A stretch of 64,000 bases of DNA, taken from assembly GCA_007693965.1 (NCBI GenBank), contig RECQ01000036.1, positions 62,001-126,000 on the forward strand. Direction: 5' to 3'. This DNA comes from Phycisphaeraceae bacterium. Lineage in GTDB: Bacteria; Planctomycetota; Phycisphaerae; Phycisphaerales; UBA1924. The notes beneath the pieces were generated by a model. That model worked only from the letters and a program-made list of their open reading frames with translations, ran no database searches and had not been told where the DNA came from. Positions 1-8,920 of this stretch are shown here, piece by piece (the first letter of the stretch is position 1; each line of letters starts with the position of its first letter). A program made the translations under genes and the position numbers.

Positions 1-2995
1 GCGCCACTTCCAGGCTGTGCCAGTCCCGCTCGACGTGTCGCACATGCTCGCGCGATGAGTTCACGCGCTCGCCCAGGTTGTGGGCCCGCTCCGCCGCGGC
101 TCGCAGCTCGGCGCCCAGCGCTGTCAGCCGAGCGCCCGCCTCCGCCGCCTCGCGCTTCGATTCTTCAATCTGCGCCTCCGCCTCGGCGATGACGCGCTCA
201 TGCTCCGCGATGCGCCCTCGCCGGTGCTCGACCTGCTCAGCCAGGCGTCCGCGCTCATCCGCGATGGAATCGGCCTCGACCTCCAGCCGGCGCAGCTCGC
301 GCATGGCGCCCTGCAGCATCTCATTGCGCTGACCGACCTCGACCCGGGCCGCGGTGAGCCGTTCGCCCGCTGCATCGAGCTCGGTCTGTCGCGATTCGAG
401 CGCCTGCTCGGCCTCGCTCGCCGCCGCTTCCTGCTCCTCGTGCAGCCGTCCGAGGCTGGCGACCTTCTCCTGAAGCTCCGACTCCTCGCGCGCCAGCTTT
501 GAGCTGCGGTCGATGAGCGTCTGCAGCTCTTCTTCGATGCGGGGCAATTCGCGATCCAGCCGGGCTATGTCCGCCTCGGCCCGCTCGGCGCCGGCCTCGT
601 CCGCGACGAGCGCCCGCTGCTCCGACGCCAGCGCCTGGCGCCGCTCGGATCGCTCGCCATCAAGGTCGCACGCCCGCGCATCCGCCGCCGTCAGTTCCGC
701 CCGCGCTTCAGCCAATTCGCGTTCGACGCCTTCGAGCTGCGATTCGAGCTGCGCCATCTCCGTGCGCCGTTGCAGCATGCCGGCGCCGCTCTCGCTTCCG
801 GCGCCCGCCGCGCCCGCGATGATGCGCCCATCCGCCTCCAACGCCTCGCCGGCGCGCGTCACGAATCGGGCCCCGGTCACGTGCGCCATCGGCCCCGCCT
901 TCAGCATCGTGGCGGCGTCAAGATCATTCACCAGGTAGGTGGCGCCGAGCAATTGCTCCACAGCGCCGCGGGCCCGCTCATCCGCCCGCACCACATCCAG
1001 CAGCGACAGCACGTGCTCGCGCCCGAAGCCGGACGCCTCCGGCCTCCATCGGGCAGCTGCCGCAAGATCATCATTGTGGCCGTCGGCCGGCATGAAGGTG
1101 ATGCGCCCGGGAAGATCGCGCAGCGCGCCCGAGTCGATCAGGGCGCCGATCGAGGGCGCCAAGAGCGCCTGCAGGTTCGCCCCCAGCGCCGCTTCCACGG
1201 CCGCGGCGTGCTCCAGATCGGTGTCGATCAGCTCCGCCAACGGCGCGATTATCTGCGCGAAGGGGCCGTTCTCGCCCTCGGCGTCGCGCCGATCGAGCAC
1301 GGCCCGGGCCGCCTCGCCCAGACCTGCGCGCGATTCGATCATCTCCTGCAGCGCCGCGCGCCGGCTGTCCAGCGCCACCTGCCGCTGCTCCAGCCGGTTC
1401 AAACGATCCGCCAGCGAGCGCTGATCGGCGAAGACCGTCTCGGCCCGCGCATCCAGCCCCGCCAACGTCTGCTCAATTGTTTCGATGCCCCGCCGGCGCG
1501 CCGCCGCCCGCTCCGCGGCGTCGTCCCGGCGCCCCTCTGCCTCGCTGCGCTCGTCGCGAAGTCCCTCGGCCTGCGATCGCAGCCGTCCCGCTTCCTCGCC
1601 CATCGACCGGGCCCGGTGGCGATCCGATTCGATTCGGGCCAGCAGTGCGGCCCGCTCCCGATCGATGCTCGTCGCCGCAGCCCGGCGCTCGGCCAGCTTC
1701 GAGCGCAGATCCGCAATCTCCCCCTGGATTCGCGTGCGCGCCTCGCCCGCCTCACCCAGTGTGCGCTCGGCCTCGGCGAGGGCCTCGCGCACCGACTCGA
1801 TCTCCGATCGATGCGCCTGCATCGCCTCTTCAATGTCCGCAACGCGGCGCTCGATGTCCTGCAGGCGCGTCTCATCCTGCTCGATCTGCCGCGAGGATTC
1901 CTCCTCGGCCCGGCGCGTCATGTGCAGGCGTTGTTCAGCGGTCTGGGCGGCGTGCTCGGCGCCGGTGCGGGCATTTTCCTGCTCGCGCTCGGCGTTCATC
2001 AGGTCGTGCCGCTCAAGCTCCGCCTGCTGCTTTCTCTGCTCTAGGGCGGCCAGTTCTTCGGCGGCTTCGCGCCGGCGGTTCTCCAGATCGCGCAGGCGCG
2101 AGGTGAGGCCGTCCAGTCGCTGGAGCAGATCGTGGTGCTGGTCGAAGGCCAGGGCCATGCGCAGGCCGCGGTGGCGGATGTCCAGCTCCTTGAACTTCCG
2201 CGCCTTGGCCGCCTGCCCCTTGACGATGCGCAGGCGCCGCTCCGTCGACTGAAGCTGCTCGCGCACCGCGACCAGGTTTATCTCGGTCCGCTCCAGCTTG
2301 CGCTGCGCCTCGATGCGCCGGGCCTTGAACTTGGCGACGCCCGCGGCCTCCTCGAAGATCGTCCGCCGCTCCGTCGGCGACGCCAGCAGCATCGCATCCA
2401 CCTTGCCCTGTTCGATGATCGAGTACGCATCCGCCCCCACACCCGTGTCCATGAACAGCTCGCGGATGTCGCGCAGCCGGGCCTTGCGCCCGTTGATCAG
2501 GTACATGCTCGTGCCGTCGCGGTACAGCCGCCGCTCGACATCCACGGTCTCGGTGTCGATGGGCAGTGAGCGGCTGCGGACGCCGGAGCGATCGAGCAGC
2601 GCCGCGGCGCCGTCTTCCTCCGGCGCCTCGTCCGTCTCGATCTCCACGCGCGCTTCGACGCCGCTCAGCTCGGAGCCGGGCTCATGCGCAGCTGCGATGG
2701 CGCCGGATGGCGTTCGAGGCGCCGTTTCGAGGACGGGGTTGTCGAAGGTGAGCGTCACGCTCGCCATGCCGCCCGGCTTGCGCCCCGCGGAGCCTGCGAA
2801 GATGACATCCGCCATCTCCTTCGATCGCAGCGACTTGGCGGAGCGTTCGCCGAGCACCCACTTGATCGCATCCACCACGTTCGACTTGCCGCAGCCGTTG
2901 GGCCCGACCACGCCGGTGAGTGGGGAGTCGAAGGTGAACTCGGTGCGGTCGGCGAATGATTTGAAGCCGACGAGAGTGAGTTTGGCCAGTCGCAT
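1..2995 (-). CDS. smc: Chromosome segregation protein SMC, N-terminal part (cut by window edge)
   Basis: ATPase of the SMC condensin complex, which compacts and segregates the chromosome. The ATG at 2993-2995 gives MRLAKLTLVGFKSFADRTEF, the standard SMC opening. The Walker A motif GPNGCGKS is at residues 31-38, followed by the family pattern NVVDAIKWVLGE. A long charged coiled coil runs from about residue 180 to 500. A hinge-like segment follows (IDTDLEHAAAVEAALGANLQ), then the returning coiled coil. The frame stays open to base 1, so the C-terminal ABC head with signature and Walker B lies outside the window. It is the last gene of a minus-strand group behind the FlgI-like lipoprotein (189 nt gap). 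The call is firm. Confidence 0.96.
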   Translation of the reverse strand, partial: MRLAKLTLVGFKSFADRTEFTFDSPLTGVVGPNGCGKSNVVDAIKWVLGERSAKSLRSKEMADVIFAGSAGRKPGGMASVTLTFDNPVLETAPRTPSGAIAAAHEPGSELSGVEARVEIETDEAPEEDGAAALLDRSGVRSRSLPIDTETVDVERRLYRDGTSMYLINGRKARLRDIRELFMDTGVGADAYSIIEQGKVDAMLLASPTERRTIFEEAAGVAKFKARRIEAQRKLERTEINLVAVREQLQSTERRLRIVKGQAAKARKFKELDIRHRGLRMALAFDQHHDLLQRLDGLTSRLRDLENRRREAAEELAALEQRKQQAELERHDLMNAEREQENARTGAEHAAQTAEQRLHMTRRAEEESSRQIEQDETRLQDIERRVADIEEAMQAHRSEIESVREALAEAERTLGEAGEARTRIQGEIADLRSKLAERRAAATSIDRERAALLARIESDRHRARSMGEEAGRLRSQAEGLRDERSEAEGRRDDAAERAAARRRGIETIEQTLAGLDARAETVFADQRSLADRLNRLEQRQVALDSRRAALQEMIESRAGLGEAARAVLDRRDAEGENGPFAQIIAPLAELIDTDLEHAAAVEAALGANLQALLAPSIGALIDSGALRDLPGRITFMPADGHNDDLAAAARWRPEASGFGREHVLSLLDVVRADERARGAVEQLLGATYLVNDLDAATMLKAGPMAHVTGARFVTRAGEALEADGRIIAGAAGAGSESGAGMLQRRTEMAQLESQLEGVERELAEARAELTAADARACDLDGERSERRQALASEQRALVADEAGAERAEADIARLDRELPRIEEELQTLIDRSSKLAREESELQEKVASLGRLHEEQEAAASEAEQALESRQTELDAAGERLTAARVEVGQRNEMLQGAMRELRRLEVEADSIADERGRLAEQVEHRRGRIAEHERVIAEAEAQIEESKREAAEAGARLTALGAELRAAAERAHNLGERVNSSREHVRHVERDWHSLEVA

Positions 2996-3184
2996 CAGGG
3001 AGAAGACCTCCATGTCTTCCCGCGCGGCGCGGTGGTGCGCCGCCGGGCCCTCGATCGGTCGCCCGCCTCGCGCCCCCTCCATGGGGCGCGGTCTGCCTGA
3101 AGCGCCGGGTGATCACCGCAGCAGGCGGATCGAGCCAGTATGCACATCGCGGCGTCGGACGCCAGTCTTCGCGCGTTCTGTGTC

Positions 3185-5116
3185 TTACTTCGGCGAAGTG
3201 CCGCCCGGGACAGGAACATCGGAATCCTCCGGGCGATCATTGCTTCTGGGACGGGCCGCGCCGGGACGCGGGACGATCTGCCCCTGCCGCAGCGACGGCA
3301 GCGACGGCCGATTCGGATCCAGCGCGCCGCTCATCCGCTCGTCGTCCGCATCCTCAGGATCGCTGAACTCGGGCCGCTCCTCCAGCGCAGGATCCGTCGC
3401 CGATCGCAGCAACTCCGCGGCCAGCTTGTCCTGCTCGGCCACGAAGTCGGCGTTGATCGCGCCGTCCTTCCAGATTTCGTGCAAGGCGCCGACGACCTCG
3501 GAGTAGCTCAGGTCCAGCCCCGGCGCCGGGTTCTCCGGCGTCTGCCGGTGGGAGAGGAAGCGGATCAGATCCTTCACTTCCGGACCGATCGTGCCGCGCG
3601 TGCTCCGTCCACTGCGATGATCAAGGTAGTACACACGGATTTCATCTGATGGAGAGTCGGAGGCCAGCATCAGCCGGTCCGACCAGCCCGAGGCCAGCGT
3701 CGGACGCTTCACATCCAGCCCGGAGCCGAAGATCACGATCCGCGGCTCGCCCTGCTGGCTCACATACACCATCGGCTTGGCGGCGGGAATCGTGTCCAGT
3801 GTGAACTTGTTGCCCATCCGACGGCGATCCAGCAGCGGATCGCCACGCTTTGCCAGCGCCTCGTAGGCCGCGATCCGCACTTCGAGCTGATCCACCTCCA
3901 GCAGCTCTCGCAGGGCCAGATTCACCATCGGGTCCGGCCCCATGTCCCCCAGCAGCTCGATCGCGATCGCCCGCAAGAATGAAGGGCCGCCCGTGGCCAG
4001 GTCTTTCAGGTGCGGGGTGACCAGAGCGTCGCCCAGCCGCGCCCCGGCGCGCAGCGCCGCCAGCCTGGGCGCCACCTCGGGATAGTCGTACAGATCGCGG
4101 AGGAAGGGGACGGCCGGGCGCCCGATCGCCTGCAGCCGCCATGAAAGCTCCGTCGCCAGGTCCGGCTGGGATCGCATCTCCTGCGTGTATCGCCGGGCCC
4201 ACTCTTCGGGGAAGCTCGTGTCAACACGCGTCGACATGAGCAGCTCGAGAAACTCCTCGGTGTCGTCGCTGTACCGCGCGGGAACCGAGATCTCGATCTG
4301 CTCGCTGTTCAGGCCCCATGCGGTCTGCCCACGATCCACTGTGGAATCGCTCGGGAACTTGGTGTTGATCGCGGCGACCATCGAGCGGGCCCGCGCGTGC
4401 GAGGGATTGTCCAGCACGAGAATCAACTCGCGTGAACGCGTCACCTCGCCGCCGTTGAGCACGCGCCCGGAGCGACGATTGATGGCGTCCTCACCTGAGC
4501 TGGCCGGATCAGCGAAGGGGTTGATGAAGATGTCGCCCGAGGCCCGCGCCAGCGAGGGTGTGTCCGGACCGCCGGGAAGCGTGAGCCCGCCCCGCATGTC
4601 CGTGGTCCACAGGCGTCCGCCCTCAAGACTGGTGGTGGCCGTGCCCGGCAGCGCGGTGACGAGCACATCGAAGCGCGATCCCGCAGGAGCGCCGGGAGGA
4701 ACCACCGCCTGCACCAGCACCACCGCCGTGTTGGGATCGTCCAGCATCCGCGAGGGGCTGGTCCAGCCCATGCCCACCGATTCCCGTCCCACGCCGCGGC
4801 GGCTCATCTCGCGCTCCAGCACCGACCGGACCGAGGCCGGCACATCCGCCGAGCCCGTTCCGTTCAGCCCGACCACCACGCCGTAGCCGGTGATGAGGAG
4901 CGATTCGGTGCCGCGCAGAAACGACTCGGCCCCGATCGTGCCGCGCAGAATCGCCGGCATGTCCCGCACCACACGGTCGGGCATGCTCGCCCGCTCGCGC
5001 TGCTCAGGACGCTCGGCGCCGCTGCAGCCTCCGGCCGCGACGAACACCACAGTGGCGGCCATCAGCCCGAGCGCCGCCGCCCGGCGCCACACGCTCGATC
5101 TTTGCTGGTGGATCAT
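3185..5116 (-). CDS. FlgI-like (flagellar P-ring family) lipoprotein with a helical-repeat region
   Basis: 643 residues. A hydrophobic signal ends in a lipobox (VAAGGC, Cys31), so it is probably a lipoprotein. Residues about 60-290 resemble the flagellar P-ring protein FlgI: LLITGYGVVVGLNGTG at 73-88, AVVLVQAVVPPGAPAGSRFDV, then a LEGGRLWTTDMRG stretch. Normal FlgI is about 370 residues with a Sec signal. Here an Ala/Leu-rich stretch (about 310-440: WRLQAIGRPAVPFLRDL, AIAIELLGDMG, LEVRIAAYEALAKRG) looks like HEAT repeats. A beta-rich part and a Pro-rich tail follow. No other flagellar gene is in the window, so a role in a non-flagellar periplasmic ring is possible. It starts 18 nt behind the upstream HTH gene. 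Family likeness is fairly sure; function is not. Confidence 0.8.
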   Translation of the reverse strand: MIHQQRSSVWRRAAALGLMAATVVFVAAGGCSGAERPEQRERASMPDRVVRDMPAILRGTIGAESFLRGTESLLITGYGVVVGLNGTGSADVPASVRSVLEREMSRRGVGRESVGMGWTSPSRMLDDPNTAVVLVQAVVPPGAPAGSRFDVLVTALPGTATTSLEGGRLWTTDMRGGLTLPGGPDTPSLARASGDIFINPFADPASSGEDAINRRSGRVLNGGEVTRSRELILVLDNPSHARARSMVAAINTKFPSDSTVDRGQTAWGLNSEQIEISVPARYSDDTEEFLELLMSTRVDTSFPEEWARRYTQEMRSQPDLATELSWRLQAIGRPAVPFLRDLYDYPEVAPRLAALRAGARLGDALVTPHLKDLATGGPSFLRAIAIELLGDMGPDPMVNLALRELLEVDQLEVRIAAYEALAKRGDPLLDRRRMGNKFTLDTIPAAKPMVYVSQQGEPRIVIFGSGLDVKRPTLASGWSDRLMLASDSPSDEIRVYYLDHRSGRSTRGTIGPEVKDLIRFLSHRQTPENPAPGLDLSYSEVVGALHEIWKDGAINADFVAEQDKLAAELLRSATDPALEERPEFSDPEDADDERMSGALDPNRPSLPSLRQGQIVPRPGAARPRSNDRPEDSDVPVPGGTSPK

Positions 5117-5134
5117 GAGTATCTGCTTCGGGAA

Positions 5135-6076
5135 TCAGGAGCGGTTGCCGAGCACAAAGCCGACAGCCCCGACCACCAGTGTGACGCCCGCCAGGGCGCC
5201 GACGGTGATCCACAGGTTGTCAGCCACGGTCGTCGCGAGGCCGCCGAGGGCCCCCAGCATGGCGAGCAGGACGATGGTGACGCCAAGACCCAGCGCCGCG
5301 ACCGACCCGAAAGCCAGTCCGCCCACCAGGCCGCTGCCGGCGCCGTCGTAAGGCTCCGCCGCGATCATGCCGCCCATCGGAGAGGCGCCGGCCCCGGCGG
5401 GAATGGCCACATCGCCCTCATCCGAGCCGCCTTCGAAGAGACCCGACGGCGGACCGCCGGCGCTGGAGTCATCACCGGAGGACAGATCCTCCAGAAAGTC
5501 CACAGCGCCGAGAGAGGTGTCGTCGCTCTCGCGCGTCAGATCGAGCAGGCCCGAGCCCGATCCGACCGGTTCGAGGGACAGATCGTCCAGCCCGCCATCA
5601 CTCACCTGGGTGACGGCTGAGGGGTCGGCGTCGTCCAGCTCGTCGGCGTCGAAGATGCTGACGCCCGTCTTCTGCTTGGGGGATTCACCTTCGCTGATAT
5701 CGAAATCGCCGCCGCTGTCGCTGCCTCCTGGCCCGGCGCCGACGGAGTCGGCAAGGGGCAGCTCGGTGCCCGAACTCGAGGCCGAGCCGCCGATGTCGGA
5801 CTCGGACATGTCAAAATCCGTCATCGAGCCCGAGTCGGAGAGAGCGGGGTTGTCGCCGGGCGTGGAGTCGGCGAGGGGGATGACGCTGCTCAGATCAGAG
5901 GGGTCTTCACCCCCTTCATCGCCGGAGAGCAGGTCCACCTGGTCGACCTTGAACATCAGCTTGTCGCGGTCGCGAAACTCCTGGAGGCGGCCTTCTTTGG
6001 CCATTTCCCGGACTTCGTCCTGCGACTTGCCGAGCTTGTCGGCGGCCTCCTCCAGCGAATAGAACATCTTGGCCAT
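5135..6076 (-). CDS. Membrane protein with N-terminal MerR/excisionase-like HTH and acidic linker
   Basis: 313 residues. The first 50 (MFYSLEEAADKLGKSQDEVR, then EGRLQEFRDRDKLMFKVDQV) match the small winged-helix domain used by excisionases and MerR-like proteins. A low-complexity stretch of about 160 residues, very rich in Asp, Ser and Gly, follows. The C-terminus has two or three membrane segments (from about 235: LVGGLAFGSVAALGLGVTIV, then ITVGALAGVTLVVGAVGFVL). The ATG at 6074-6076 is preceded by GGAG at about -14. This is a membrane-tethered, DNA-binding-like architecture whose partner and target are unknown. It heads the group with the FlgI-like lipoprotein and SMC. Confidence 0.75.
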   Translation of the reverse strand: MAKMFYSLEEAADKLGKSQDEVREMAKEGRLQEFRDRDKLMFKVDQVDLLSGDEGGEDPSDLSSVIPLADSTPGDNPALSDSGSMTDFDMSESDIGGSASSSGTELPLADSVGAGPGGSDSGGDFDISEGESPKQKTGVSIFDADELDDADPSAVTQVSDGGLDDLSLEPVGSGSGLLDLTRESDDTSLGAVDFLEDLSSGDDSSAGGPPSGLFEGGSDEGDVAIPAGAGASPMGGMIAAEPYDGAGSGLVGGLAFGSVAALGLGVTIVLLAMLGALGGLATTVADNLWITVGALAGVTLVVGAVGFVLGNRS

Positions 6077-6307
6077 GGTGGTCGTTCTCCGGTTCCGTCG
6101 TGTCGAGGTCGCCTAGAAATTGAGGCGTCAGCGGTCCCCCGACCGCACTGGTCGCGCAGTTGGCGACACTACCTCCGCTTCAGGGCCCGGGCAAGTCCCG
6201 TGAGCCCCGCCTCAGCAGTGATTTACGCATTCATTGCGGGAGATGTTCCCGCTCGATCCTGCCCCGAATCTGGTCTTTCGGGCAGCCGCCCTGCGCCGAA
6301 AGGCAAA

Positions 6308-6338
6308 GCCGCCCGCGACTTTGCAGGTCGCGGGCGGC
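6308..6338 (-). terminator. Hairpin terminator behind the S9 peptidase
   Basis: A perfect 12-bp GC stem (GCCGCCCGCGAC paired with GTCGCGGGCGGC) has a 7-nt loop. On the minus strand it is followed by TTTGCCTTT. It lies 39 nt past the peptidase stop, as expected for an intrinsic terminator. The rest of 6077-6376 holds no gene that I can support. Confidence 0.75.
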
Positions 6339-6376
6339 GTGAAGAATCATTCTCTCAATCAACATTGCGGTGGAGC

Positions 6377-8470
6377 TCAGTTCCCCACTGCCTCGCGGAG
6401 GCCGGGGATCAAGTTCGCGCCCTCGGGAACAGCGATGCTCGAGCCCTCAAAGTCGTCACCGATCGGCTCGTAGCGGCCGCCCAGGTGCTGGGCCAGGAAG
6501 CCCTCGGCGACGGCGTAGAACGACAGACGATTCTCCGGGCGGGCGAAACCGTGGCCCTCATCGGGGTAGAGCACGTAGGTGACGGGGATCTCGTTCTTCT
6601 GCATCGCCTCGACGATCTGGTCGCTCTCGGCCTGCTTGACGCGCGGGTCGTTGGCGCCCTGACCGATGAGCAGCGGCCGCTTGATCTCGTCCACCAGTCG
6701 CAGCGGCGAGCGTTCCCACAGCAGCTCCCGGCCTTCCTCAGTGTTGAGGTCGCCGACGCGCTGGCGGAAGATCTCGGCGAAGCTGGTCCAGTATGGGGGG
6801 ATCGATTCGAGAAGCGTGATGAGGTTGCTGGGGCCGACGATGTCCACGCCGCAGGCGAAGACATCGGGCGTGAAGGTGAGTCCGACGAGCGTGGCGTAGC
6901 CGCCGTAGCTGCCGCCCATGATGCCGACCTGGTCGGGGTGGGCGATGCCGTGGTCGACGGCCCACTCGACGGCGTCGATGAGATCGTCGTGCATGGCGCC
7001 GGCCCATTCATGGGTGCTGGCGTTGATGAAGTCCTTGCCGAAGCCGGTGGAGCCGCGGAAGTTGACGCTCAGCACCGCGTAGCCTCGGTTGGCGAGCAAC
7101 TGGTGCAGCGGGTTGTAGCCCCAGTTGTCGCGGGCCCACGGGCCGCCGTGCACCAGCAGCACCATCGGCAGGGGCTCGTCCACCTCGCCGGTTCCGTCGG
7201 GGTCGGCCCACGTCGGCAGCGTGTAATAGGACACCAGATTCAGCCCGTCGCGCGCCGGGATGACGACATCGTGCATCTTCGCCAGCGGCAGGCCTTCGAG
7301 GTCGCGCCGGTTGGTGAACAGGAAGCGGGCCCGTCGCGTCTCGCGGTCATAGTGGTAGTAGCGAACCGGTCCATCGTCGAGGATGTACGCCACCAGCCAC
7401 TGCTTGTCATCGGTCGTGCGGCTGATGACCTGGATGTCGCCGTCAGCCACCGAGCGCAGGTACGCGAAATCGCCGCGGATCGAGCGGTCCAGGATCTGCC
7501 GCTCCAGGCGCGTGTAGGTGAACGTCACCGCCTGCACGTGCTTCTCGGTGGGATGGATCATCGCGCCGCTCAGGTCGGCCTTCTCGTTCTCGGCCAGGAC
7601 CGATGTTTCTCCGGACTCAATGTCCACCGCGAAGAGGGCCGCCGTGTTGCGGTCGCGGCTGTCGAGCATGTAGAGAATTTTTCCCGTCTTGTCGAAGCCG
7701 ACCGGGCTGGTCGTCAGCGAATCGGCGGCGTCGATGTTCTGGAACAGCTCCCACTCGCCGTCGGCCTCCGGCTTGAAGATGTCCGAGCCGCCATCGGTGC
7801 GGAACGTCTGCGCCAGACGAACGTTGTACTCATCATCGGTCAGGAACCCGGCCACGAAGCCTTCCCCGAGCATGCCTGGGTTCTGCAGCTTCAGTTCGAG
7901 CTCGTTGCTGCGCAGGTTGACGGTGTAGATGTCGTGAAAGCGCGGATCGCGGTTGTTGAGGCCGATCAGAATCTCATTGGGGCGTTTGTGGCTGACTTCC
8001 TGGATCTGCGCGGTGGGGCGGAGGGTCTTGCCGTCCGGGCCGACCATGGGCTCGCCATCGGGGCCGGGGATGTGGTCGAAGGGGGTGAGGTTGGTCGACT
8101 CGCCGGTGCGCAGATTGACATTGAAGAGCTGCCAGTCCTCATCGCCGCCGACATCCTGCAGGTAGAGGATATTCTGGTTGGTGTGGGCCCAGAAGTAGAT
8201 GCGGATGCCCCGCTCGTCGTCCTTGGTGACGGGGCGGGCCTGCTCGGGATCGGCCACGGGGCCGACCCACACGTTCATCACGCCGTCGACGGGTGCGAGA
8301 AACGCGATCTTCGTACCGTCCGGGCTGAGCTGCGGGCTCGACTTGTCCGGATTGCCGAAGAGCACATCGCGGGGAATCAGGGGCGTCTGCCCGTGGTTCT
8401 GGGCCAGCGCTGCCGAGGCGCCGAAGAAGGCGGCGCCGGAGAGCGCCGACAGTATCAGAAGCGTTTTCAT
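6377..8470 (-). CDS. Secreted S9 family prolyl oligopeptidase / dipeptidyl peptidase
   Basis: Serine peptidase acting on short peptides in the periplasm or outside the cell. An N-terminal seven-bladed propeller (about residues 40-420) precedes an alpha/beta hydrolase. The nucleophile motif GGSYGG is near residue 518, the Asp in GANDPRVKQ near 606 and the His in DEGHGFARPEN near 640. The ATG at 8468-8470 was chosen over an upstream TTG because it gives a clean signal peptide (MKTLLILSALSGAAFFGASA, then ALA-Q). It also has GGAGG 12 nt upstream. The mature protein is about 675 residues, normal for the family. It appears to be a single-gene unit ending in the hairpin at 6308-6338. Confidence 0.92.
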   Translation of the reverse strand: MKTLLILSALSGAAFFGASAALAQNHGQTPLIPRDVLFGNPDKSSPQLSPDGTKIAFLAPVDGVMNVWVGPVADPEQARPVTKDDERGIRIYFWAHTNQNILYLQDVGGDEDWQLFNVNLRTGESTNLTPFDHIPGPDGEPMVGPDGKTLRPTAQIQEVSHKRPNEILIGLNNRDPRFHDIYTVNLRSNELELKLQNPGMLGEGFVAGFLTDDEYNVRLAQTFRTDGGSDIFKPEADGEWELFQNIDAADSLTTSPVGFDKTGKILYMLDSRDRNTAALFAVDIESGETSVLAENEKADLSGAMIHPTEKHVQAVTFTYTRLERQILDRSIRGDFAYLRSVADGDIQVISRTTDDKQWLVAYILDDGPVRYYHYDRETRRARFLFTNRRDLEGLPLAKMHDVVIPARDGLNLVSYYTLPTWADPDGTGEVDEPLPMVLLVHGGPWARDNWGYNPLHQLLANRGYAVLSVNFRGSTGFGKDFINASTHEWAGAMHDDLIDAVEWAVDHGIAHPDQVGIMGGSYGGYATLVGLTFTPDVFACGVDIVGPSNLITLLESIPPYWTSFAEIFRQRVGDLNTEEGRELLWERSPLRLVDEIKRPLLIGQGANDPRVKQAESDQIVEAMQKNEIPVTYVLYPDEGHGFARPENRLSFYAVAEGFLAQHLGGRYEPIGDDFEGSSIAVPEGANLIPGLREAVGN

Positions 8471-8637
8471 GGTTGTCTTAAACCTCCATCCGCTTTCTTG
8501 GGAAAGCGATTCCGTTGTTTCTGCGTGCAATGTCGTGACTATACCGGCGCCCCGAAATCCGGTTGTCAAAAAGGCGACGCCATCCCGACCCCTCGGCTCC
8601 GGGGGGCCGGCCCGTTTCGATTCCTCGAAAGGGGATG

Positions 8638-8809
8638 AACGCGGAGTGATACGGAGTTTTTGAGGAAAACGGAGTCAGAGAAGAGAAGAGAAATTTGTGT
8701 GTCTCGGCGCCGAAGCCGCCGAGCAATTCGGCGCTGTCATTCCAAAACCCACACTTCTTCCCCCTGTCCCCACTCCGTCTTCCTCAAAAACTCCGTATCA
8801 CTCCGCGTT
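8638..8809. repeat. Inverted repeat with 38-nt arms
   Basis: Bases 8638-8675 are repeated in inverted orientation at 8772-8809 with one mismatch in 38. The arms are A-rich against the background (core CGGAGTGATACGGAG) and are separated by 96 nt. The element lies in the 450-nt gap between the S9 peptidase start and the VWA gene end. No gene is supportable in that gap. It could be a mobile palindromic element or a large RNA hairpin. Confidence 0.85.
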
Positions 8810-8847
8810 TCTCCCCCTCGTTCTGAGCCGGGGGACCTGCGGGCGCC

Positions 8848-8867
8848 GGGCGCGGCATGCCGCGCCC
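8848..8867. repeat. 20-nt palindrome GGGCGCGGC-AT-GCCGCGCCC
   Basis: A perfect 9-bp inverted repeat around AT. A sister copy with the same layout (GGGCACGGC-AC-GCCGTGCCC) is at 21957-21976, so this looks like a dispersed repetitive palindrome. Confidence 0.75.
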
Positions 8868-8872
8868 AAATC

Positions 8873-8914
8873 TCAGAACTCAGAACTCAGAACTCGGTAC
8901 TCAGAACTCGGTAC
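8873..8914. repeat. Six tandem 7-mers, TCAGAAC / TCGGTAC
   Basis: Units in order are TCAGAAC three times, then TCGGTAC, TCAGAAC and TCGGTAC, with no spacing. They stop 7 nt before the stop codon of the VWA gene (complement 8921). This is one of four 7-mer arrays in the window. Confidence 0.85.
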
Positions 8915-8920
8915 TCCAAC

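Noticed and set aside
6200-8638. Long open frame on the plus strand opposite the S9 peptidase
   Set aside because: It is antisense to a gene with clear catalytic motifs; its His/Val/Asp-rich composition is what GC-rich third positions give on the opposite strand.
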